This document shows, in pieces, positions 57,085 through 64,000 of a stretch of 64,000 nt of DNA; the first letter of the stretch is position 1, and each line of letters opens with the position of its first letter. Position numbers and translations under genes: made by a program. The stretch covers positions 515,501-579,500 of the forward strand of contig JAQGDQ010000113.1 in assembly GCA_030141605.1 (NCBI GenBank), in the 5' to 3' direction. Source of the stretch: Tubiluchus corallicola (taxonomy: Eukaryota > Priapulida > Priapulimorpha > Priapulimorphida > Tubiluchidae). Under the pieces are notes generated by a model that was given only the letters and a program-made list of their open reading frames with translations, was not told the DNA's origin and did not search any database.

Positions 57085-57415
57085 ACATTTTGAAACAGAC
57101 ATTTCGTCACAGGTCATTTCGCCACAAGACTTATGGACACAAAGGTCATTTATGACACATAGGTTATTTGGACACAAAGCGATTTGGAAACACAGAACAT
57201 TTGGACAGATAGGGCCTTTTGACACAAGAACATTTGGACACAAGACCATTTGAACACATGAGACATTTGGACACATAGGACATTTGGACACAAGGACATT
57301 TGGACATAAAAACATTTGGACACAGTTATTTGGATGTGTAAGCTCTTTACACTAGAAGTTTTGGACACATGGGACATTTGAGCACTTGGTATTTTTGGCA
57401 CGGGATATTTAGACA
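57085..57415 (+). repeat. Degenerate word repeat (GACATTTGGACACA-type units)
   Basis: More than 20 units of about 14 bp, such as GGACACAAGACCATTT and GGACACATAGGACATTT. On the minus strand they read as Cys-Pro-Asn-Val repeats in two frames (56932-57416), which are artefacts of the unit and not a gene. Confidence 0.85.
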
Positions 57416-57639
57416 CGTAGACTTTGTTTTTTAAGTTTTGAAATTGTAAAAATCAGTTAATGTTAGTTTTTCGAAGCCCACAAAAAGATAATTTCAAAAA
57501 AGTGCACAACCAATATAATTATTTTAATTACAGGACAACCTACAACTAACTGTTATTATAAGTGCTCTCATTGTGTCTGATCAAGTAAACATTTTTACAG
57601 AAAGTCGTCAATCTGCAAACAGGAAATCAGCACTCAGCG

Positions 57640-57770
57640 GCTCGGTTAACAGAAAAATCTTTTCCTAGAAAAGTTTTTTGTCAGAAAAATTTTTACTAGA
57701 CGAAAAAATTTCACAGAAAATATTTCCTAAAAAATTTAGCAGGAATTTTTTTTCCAAAAATTGCCATTTC
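57640..57770 (+). repeat. Degenerate AGAAAAATTTT word repeat
   Basis: Around seven units of 14-18 bp alternate A-runs and T-runs, such as CAGAAAAATTTTTACTAGA and GAAAAAATTTCACAG. This is a third word block within 800 bp. Confidence 0.55.
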
Positions 57771-59043
57771 CTAGTTGCAGTCACTTTACTGTGCTTTGTG
57801 CCACTTGTTAACAATTGTTTGATAACTGATTTACTTATTCATTAGTTATTGAATGTCTCATAAATTGGCAAGATGTCATGGATAGAGACAAAAAACTAAT
57901 GTTTTTCATTGACTGCGTTCAACTAATGAATGTGAAGAACGCTACTGTCAAAATACCAACCTGCCATCAGGTCGCGAGATAATGCCAGTGATGTATTAAC
58001 TTATCACCTTATCACTGGAGACGTCGGTAACAGTTTCTTAAAGTTTTCGAGAATTTCTCACCTCACAATGTGTTCGTGTTTTCGCTCTTAAGATATCTGC
58101 ATTTCTAATAAGTAAATTAATATTTGTGCTATGATTGCTTTTTGGAATTCCTTGAAGTTCAAAAGTCAAGCTCCGAAGATTGGAATCTCTAGGACATCTC
58201 AGATTACCATGTGAAGCAGCAATAAAAACCGCCTTAGAAGAAATCATTACAAAAAACAAACCAAAATACTTGGATAGCTAAGCTAAGCAAATTTTTTTTT
58301 GACAACATCAACTAAATTTAGCTTTAGGCGCACAGGAACTTATACGCTGTTACCTACAGGTAGGAGTTTGTGGAATGCTCAATAAAATTTAATCGTTCTG
58401 CCTCAAAGTCTATGACCGATAAAGAGATAACTTGATGATAAGCTGTTATTAATTTATCAGAAACACTTTAGCTTTAAAATAGGTGTTAAACTATATTATA
58501 CCTTATATTGTATATCAAAACAAGATAGCATGTGAAAATCCGTCTGTTTTCCTTTAAATTAAGAATAGTTCTTTTCGAATTACACAAATGTTTCAGAAGG
58601 AATAATAAGTGTTGTGCTAAGTAATTTACGTTGTACGAAAATATTTTTTTGAGATATATTTTAAAATTCCCTTTTCTTCCCCTTTAATATTGCAGGACAG
58701 GAATCACAGAGATTCGGCGTTAACACTTAAGAAGGTCAGATTAGTCATCTTTGACGATAGCTTCCTAAGCTGCTAGACGTCCATGGTCTGCTAGGTGATT
58801 TTATACCAATAACTAAACTTCTCCACAGATGGCAGCTCACAACAGTCATGCGTTCATGCGTGTCAGCACTGCGTGAATTCGCCGTGACATGCAGCGTGAA
58901 AATGCATGCATTCCAATAAATTACAATCATGTGAAAGTGAGTTTTAAAGTTTGGTTTGGTTCAGTGGATTTTAGCAGTTCCCATCCAGGTAGCAAAGAAT
59001 TTACTTACCTGTTTGATTGTGTGTTGTGATTTTCGTTTCGGTA
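57771..59043. other. Intergenic stretch and 5' flank of the GCLC gene
   Basis: No gene is supported. The promoter of the downstream gene should lie in the last few hundred bases, which carry several CpGs (58780-58900). I found no convincing TATA box or antioxidant element. Confidence 0.4.
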
Positions 59044-61023
59044 ATGGGCCTGCTATCTGAAGGCTCACCTCTGTCATGGGAGGAGACGAAAAAATGGTCT
59101 GATCATGTTCACAAGCATGGGATATTACAGTTCATAAGTTTGTATCATAGATTAAAAAACGTTGAACACGAGGAACTAAAATGGGGGGATGAGGTGGAGT
59201 ATACTTTAATTAAGTTAAACCACTCCCAAAAGTCTGCCAAAGTGTTGTTAAAGGCTCAGGAGATGTTAGAAATTCTTCAGGCCAAGGAAAAGGCTGCGGG
59301 TTCAGGTCAGGTAGAGGAGCTGCATTCTATTTGGAGGCCGGAATACGCAAGTTATATGGTAGAAGGGACACCTGGAACACCCTATGGTGGTCTTCTTTCT
59401 CATTTTAATATCGTTGAAGCTAATATGCGTCACCGACGTGAGGAAATGATGTCATTGCTTGATAAATCAGCTGGTGAAACAGCATTGAGTGTAACAGTGT
59501 TTCCTCGATTAGGCTGCCCTGATTTTACAGAGCCTCACGCTGATCCAAAACCATACTGCGAGTCATGTGCTTCAAGATCACTTTATTTTCCAGATGAAGC
59601 CATTTTTCCGGGTCATCCGCGTTTTGCCACGTTAACACGTAATATTCGTTGCAGACGAAAAGAGAAAGTGGCCATAAATGTTCCTGTTTTTAAAGATATC
59701 AATACAAAATCACCATTCCAAGATGATTTTTCTAAATTAGGTGATGATGGTGAGAGAGGTAGGCAAGCAATTCCAGATCATATCTATATGGATGCTATGG
59801 GTTTTGGCATGGGCTGCTCATGCTTGCAGATGACATTCCAGGCTTGTAACTTAAAGGAAGCAAGACTCTTGTACGATCAGCTAACTCCTTTGTGTCCAAT
59901 TGTCCTAGCACTGAGTGCGGCTGCCCCAACTTTTCGAGGTTGTTTAGCAGACGTTGATGCTCGTTGGGACGTTATTGCTAAATCTGTGGATGACAGGACG
60001 CGCGAAGAACGAGGATTAGAGCCTCTCAAGCATAACAAGTTTGTCATTAAAAAGTCGCGCTATGATTCTGTGGACATGTACATAAGTGAAGGCAATACTT
60101 CATGCAATGACGTTGACATTGTACACGATAGAGAGCTGTACGAGATGATGGTGAATGCGGGAATTGATCAAGTTCTAGCAAAACACATAGCACACCTGTT
60201 CATTAGGGACCCGGTGTCACTTTTTAGTGAAAAGATTCACCAATGTGATAAAGAAGAATCCGACCACTTTGAGAACATCCAGTCGACCAACTGGCAGACA
60301 ATGCGATTTAAGCCACCACCGCCTTACTCCCCAATTGGTTGGAGGATTGAATTTCGTCCCTGCGAAGTTCAGCTTACCGATTTTGAAAATGCTGCTTACG
60401 TAGTCTTTGTTGTCCTACTGACACGGGTGATTTTGTCTTACAACTTAAACTTTGTGATTCCCATTTCCAAGGTCGACGAAAACATGGCGGAAGCGCAAAA
60501 ACGTGATGCTGTGCTACAGGGAAAATTCTGGTTTGCCAAGGACTTGATAACCTGCAATTCACCAGCCGAAGCTGCCACCTGTTACAGAGGTTGTAAAGTA
60601 GTGAAGGCAGAAGAGAACTGGGATTTGATGACCATCAATGAGATTATTAACGGAAAGCTTGGACTGTTTCCTGGATTGATCCCGATGATCCAAACATATC
60701 TAGAAAGTGTAGAAGTGGATGTTGATACATCTTGTACCATCAACCAGTATCTTAAGTTGATAGAGAAAAGAGCTTCTGGGGAATTAAAAACATTTGCTCG
60801 GTGGTCACGTGATTTCATTCAGCACCATCCCGACTACAAACATGATTCGATTGTGACAGAGAAGATTAACTATGATTTCATGGCTCTCTGCGATGAAATT
60901 AGCACTGGTGCTGTTTCGGGTGTTGATTTGTTTGGCGTGAAGATTACTAAAACAACAGACAATGTGCCTACTGCAGTGCTGAAAGCAAACAAAGACAGGA
61001 ATCACATGTATGAAACGTCGTAA
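59044..61023 (+). CDS. GCLC: Glutamate-cysteine ligase catalytic subunit, intronless
   Basis: ATP-dependent ligase joining L-glutamate and L-cysteine to gamma-glutamylcysteine, the rate-limiting step of glutathione synthesis; cytosolic. One exon encodes 659 aa (human about 637). I chose ATG 59044 because MGLLSEGSPLSWEETKK matches the family start; the frame is open nine codons further upstream but without an ATG. WGDEVEY (47-53) is the metal/ATP-binding glutamate motif of the family. PEYASYMVEGTPGTPYGG, YMDAMGFGMGCSCLQ and LSAAAPTFRGCLADVDARWD follow. So do GWRIEFRPCEVQLTDFENAA, SKVDENM, INGKLGLFPGLIP and YLKLIEKRASGELKT. Every family block is intact, so the gene is probably functional. The lack of introns contrasts with its intron-rich neighbours. 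Confidence 0.97.
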   Translation: MGLLSEGSPLSWEETKKWSDHVHKHGILQFISLYHRLKNVEHEELKWGDEVEYTLIKLNHSQKSAKVLLKAQEMLEILQAKEKAAGSGQVEELHSIWRPEYASYMVEGTPGTPYGGLLSHFNIVEANMRHRREEMMSLLDKSAGETALSVTVFPRLGCPDFTEPHADPKPYCESCASRSLYFPDEAIFPGHPRFATLTRNIRCRRKEKVAINVPVFKDINTKSPFQDDFSKLGDDGERGRQAIPDHIYMDAMGFGMGCSCLQMTFQACNLKEARLLYDQLTPLCPIVLALSAAAPTFRGCLADVDARWDVIAKSVDDRTREERGLEPLKHNKFVIKKSRYDSVDMYISEGNTSCNDVDIVHDRELYEMMVNAGIDQVLAKHIAHLFIRDPVSLFSEKIHQCDKEESDHFENIQSTNWQTMRFKPPPPYSPIGWRIEFRPCEVQLTDFENAAYVVFVVLLTRVILSYNLNFVIPISKVDENMAEAQKRDAVLQGKFWFAKDLITCNSPAEAATCYRGCKVVKAEENWDLMTINEIINGKLGLFPGLIPMIQTYLESVEVDVDTSCTINQYLKLIEKRASGELKTFARWSRDFIQHHPDYKHDSIVTEKINYDFMALCDEISTGAVSGVDLFGVKITKTTDNVPTAVLKANKDRNHMYETS

Positions 61024-62831
61024 TTTAACTGGATAAGTCAAGTTATGTATAATAATTATGGGAAAAGCTAATTATAACTTTTATGCTATTCATTTCAATT
61101 GTTTTCCACTGAAAACTGGAGTAGTATTTCACATATGGTAATGGCAGTGTTTGTACAACTGTGTTATTTATAAGCTGGACTCTAGAACTTTCTGCATGTA
61201 GTACTGCACGAACTTTGAACAAGTTATACACTAACTGCCATACAGATTGTTAGAGACATAAATAATATTATAGTGTTGGCGTTTGCCACCGGTGATTCAA
61301 ATAACATAAATGTTAGCTATTGCGCGTATATCTAAATCTAATATTAAATTAGAGAATATAGAAATTCTTTGCCATATTTTTCTTTCCACTTTCTGCTTGG
61401 GCCAGTACAACTGTTCATGAACATTGTTAGGCAATCAGTTTTGTATTAGAAATTGTTCCTTTTTACAATAACTAATATTTTTTCTATAAATTTATCCTAA
61501 TCATTTTTGCACAAGGACATTAGCTAAACTACAGCACAAAGTAATGATCCTTAGTAATTGTTAAGATTATGAGAAATGATTACCATTAAGAAAAAATAAT
61601 TGATTACAGCAAAAAAGAAAGCTAGGCAATATATATATACATATAGTTACAATCTTTTCATGCTTTTGACAAAAGTGTGTTCAGAAAATGTTGTCACCTT
61701 GTTGGTACAATCTAGAATATTTTTGTCCAGTTATTTCCACTATTGGAACAACATTTGACTAATCTTGTAGTATCGGAAACACATGGTTTACACATAATGA
61801 TAAAAAATATTGCTACAGTTTTGGCAAGTCCACATTTCCATATCTTATCCATATTTGCAAAAATATTGGGACAAATTTGGTACAATAGTGCCGTGCTGCC
61901 TGGGAAACCGGACATTTTGTATTGCACAAAAGCACCCATTATCTTTGAAATAGAAAATATTTTTGTAAATACACCTTTCAGTCACGCCTGTAAAGTGTGT
62001 ATGTGCGATCACACGTGTCCTTGTAAGCTACTGTATCCTGTAAGCGTATTATAGAAATTGCTACGCATTTGTTTACCAACATGTTTTTTCTTTCTGGGCA
62101 AAAATATCTTTCAAAATTTCACACAAAGAAAGCGGCATGATTGAAATTATTATAATAATGTGTAATCCCTGGTCAGTTTGTGCATGCGTGATAAAAGATA
62201 TTGATAAGCAGTAGGCACTAGCAATTGTATTTAGACGCCAAAGTAATTTATGTCCCTGAAATCACAGCTTTTTTATTTACAGTCGATAGTGGTTGTCATG
62301 GTAACAAATACAATCACTGTTACTATGGTTTCTGTACATTATGGATAATTGATATTTCAAGCCTTAATTTATCAAGCATAGGAGCAAATTATTTTTGATA
62401 AAAATACGAGCTTAATTAACAAGTTATTAAAATAGCTATAGCTAAAATTTAAGAGACGGTCTTGTATTTGTTTTACCTAATAAATGTGCAAGTATTTTGA
62501 AAGTACATGTCACTCTTTGCCTAGATATGATGCGATAAGTTTCTCAGTTATTTGTATAGCATTATAAGGAACTTGAACATTTAAAAGACTGTGATTTTCT
62601 ATAGAACTTGTGCTGAATACAGATGTGGGATAAGAAATGTTACCAAGTTGGGTTAAACTTGACAGTCATTCAATGAATAATAAGATATAATAATCATCAT
62701 TCATCTGTATGTTGTCAGTTAATTGTTGAACTATAATGTTATAATATATTTTTTAGAGTTTATGATATGTGTTTTATCTTTTCTATTGGATTTGTATGAA
62801 ACATTATTTGTAAAATGCAGGAATACAAGAT
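61024..62831. other. GCLC 3' flank, no further gene identified
   Basis: AT-rich. ATTAAA near 61343 and AATAAA near 62478 are possible poly(A) signals. A 103-codon frame at 61743-62054 lacks motifs and an ATG start. Confidence 0.45.
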
Positions 62832-63090
62832 GAGGTAGATAGCTTAGTGGCTATAATAATTATATTCTGTTACAAAATTAAGCAGTGCTGGACCTGCTTA
62901 GTAAGTGAATGTGTGAATGCCAGAAAAAGTGTTTCTGGGCCATTTTGTCTGCTGTACTGTCCCACACTATCTCATTGAAAAAAGGTGCATATACATCTGA
63001 ATGTGGTCAAGACACGTTTACTGATTCAGTGTATTCAGAAGTTTGGTTTTGAGAGGGAACTAATTCCGGTCCAGCCTCACACAGCAGCAT
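62832..63090 (+). mobile_element. Pol III-type SINE with 5S-like segment, family C copy 2
   Basis: GTAGATAGCTTAGTGGCTA is A-box-like. TTAAGCAGTGCTGGACCTGC then TTAGTAAGTGAATGTGTGA and ATGCCAG align with the 5S rRNA stretch AAGCAGGGTCGGGCCTGGTT / AGTACTTGGATGGGAGACC. The middle and the GGTCC-type 3' part resemble the copy at 40985-41260. Confidence 0.5.
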
Positions 63091-63199
63091 AATAAGTTTA
63101 GTCTACCGTTCAGTACTTGCACAGTGCCGAAGTTTAAAAACAAAATCGCTTTGCACAGGCTATTCGCTTGGGCGCCTCATTGGCAATATGATTAGTGAG

Positions 63200-63600
63200 T
63201 ATACAGGGTGTCTCATATGTCAGCATACACTTCAAGTTTTCTGTGTTTTTTAACAAACAAAGCAAAATGTTTGAAAACTGGTACAAACGAACTAAAAGTT
63301 TGGACACTTCTTTTAGTCAAGTTAAATAAAATTAGAAAAGAACTACGGCACTAGTAGGATTATGAATGTTCGCTAGCTTCCTCAGGAACTTAAAGAGCTT
63401 CAGTGACCAACCCAATGGCAAGTCACGCTCTTAGCTTGCATTGAGAAAGTCTCTCATAGCTCATGAGTGGTGAGGAGGGCTGCATCTTGTTGAAAAACTA
63501 CATTGTTAATAGTGAGATAACAATCTTCAGTTAGTGATCTACTATTTCTAACATTTTTGTCGTCGCCATAGCTGCGGGATTCCAGATAAAAAATAAGAAG
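63200..63600 (-). mobile_element. mariner/Tc1-like transposase relic
   Basis: On the minus strand NNVVFQQDAALL, followed in a shifted frame by AMRDFLNAS, matches the FQQDGAPPH..xxRxFLN block that carries a catalytic Asp in IS630/Tc1/mariner transposases. Stops and frameshifts break it. ATACAGGGTGTCTCATATGT near 63200 resembles a terminal end of such elements. Confidence 0.5.
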
Positions 63601-64000
63601 AATTACGAAAGGCTCCATTTGATTTATGTAAGAGCTTGCTGAGATTGGAGAAAATTTTAAAAAGAAAATTCGAAATCAAAGTGTATAGTGACTTATTATG
63701 AGTCACTGTATTTACACAGTGTAGTAGCTAACCAAGATGTTACAGCTTTCGCGAGATCACCTAATAATGGTGGATTGGCTATTTCAGAGCTAAATTTTTT
63801 ACCGAATGTCTGTTTTTGGTTTTTTCGTTCAAATTGTCTTTATGCAGGACACACTTTTTGTTTGACCGAAAGAAATTTAGGTCATTGTCATGCGCAGATG
63901 TTATAAAGCCTTATACGACGCAGTAAACATCGTTATTTCTATCATCAAACGATTTGTAGACTTTTGGCAGGCAGAATTCTAACAAGGAATCTGCCTTCGA
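63601..64000. other. Right edge, nothing identified
   Basis: A 72-codon frame at 63688-63906 shows no recognisable motif. Confidence 0.4.

Noticed and set aside
56932-57416. Cys-Pro-Asn-Val repeat proteins in two minus frames
   Set aside because: Both frames come from the GGACACA word repeat, and a repeat with a length near a multiple of three opens several frames.
61743-62054. 103-codon frame downstream of GCLC
   Set aside because: It starts at a non-ATG codon, has no motif and overlaps an equally open minus frame.

Overview
This is nuclear DNA from an invertebrate animal. It is AT-rich, with spliceosomal GT-AG introns of about 0.1 to 5 kb, a beta integrin, a DMT1-type metal transporter, and many animal-type SINE, LINE, hAT and mariner remnants. 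An early-branching animal such as a sponge would fit, but the species cannot be fixed from the sequence alone.

Layout from left to right. 1-742 (+) is the last exon of a membrane protein with a long acidic Ser/Thr-rich tail. 2660-5609 (+) is a TOP3B-type topoisomerase with one short intron, no zinc fingers and an Arg-Gly tail. 5.8-10.4 kb is repeat-rich: a LINE 3' end, a hAT MITE and word-like minisatellites. 10465-27431 (+) is a 13-exon SLC11/NRAMP (DMT1-like) gene, assembled at 602 aa with every splice phase consistent. 31669-42916 (-) is a 13-exon integrin beta gene (787 aa), convergent with the transporter, with a probable 5'UTR exon near 46.2 kb. 48370-51597 (-) is a 4-exon class I ARF (181 aa) with a 5'UTR exon and CpG-type promoter near 53.0 kb. 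53.9-57.8 kb is a nest of dead retroelements followed by degenerate minisatellites. 59044-61023 (+) is an intronless glutamate-cysteine ligase catalytic subunit (659 aa). The right end holds a Pol III-type SINE and a mariner-like transposase relic.

The genes are unrelated housekeeping or adhesion functions and show no operon logic. The most interesting observation is a canonical-looking iron-responsive element (bulged C, perfect 5-bp upper stem, CAGUGU loop) about 60 nt after the stop codon of the DMT1-like transporter. That is where vertebrate DMT1 carries its IRE. Other points of interest are a TOP3B without zinc fingers whose conserved N-terminal strand is split between two frames at a tandem splice acceptor, four independent two-copy tandem duplications of about 100-130 bp, several SINE families present in paired copies, a dated LINE-into-LINE insertion with a clean 7-bp target duplication, and recurring word-like degenerate minisatellites that share an architecture but not a sequence.

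All gene models were assembled by eye from splice signals, reading-frame continuity and remembered family sequences. No search or alignment program was run.
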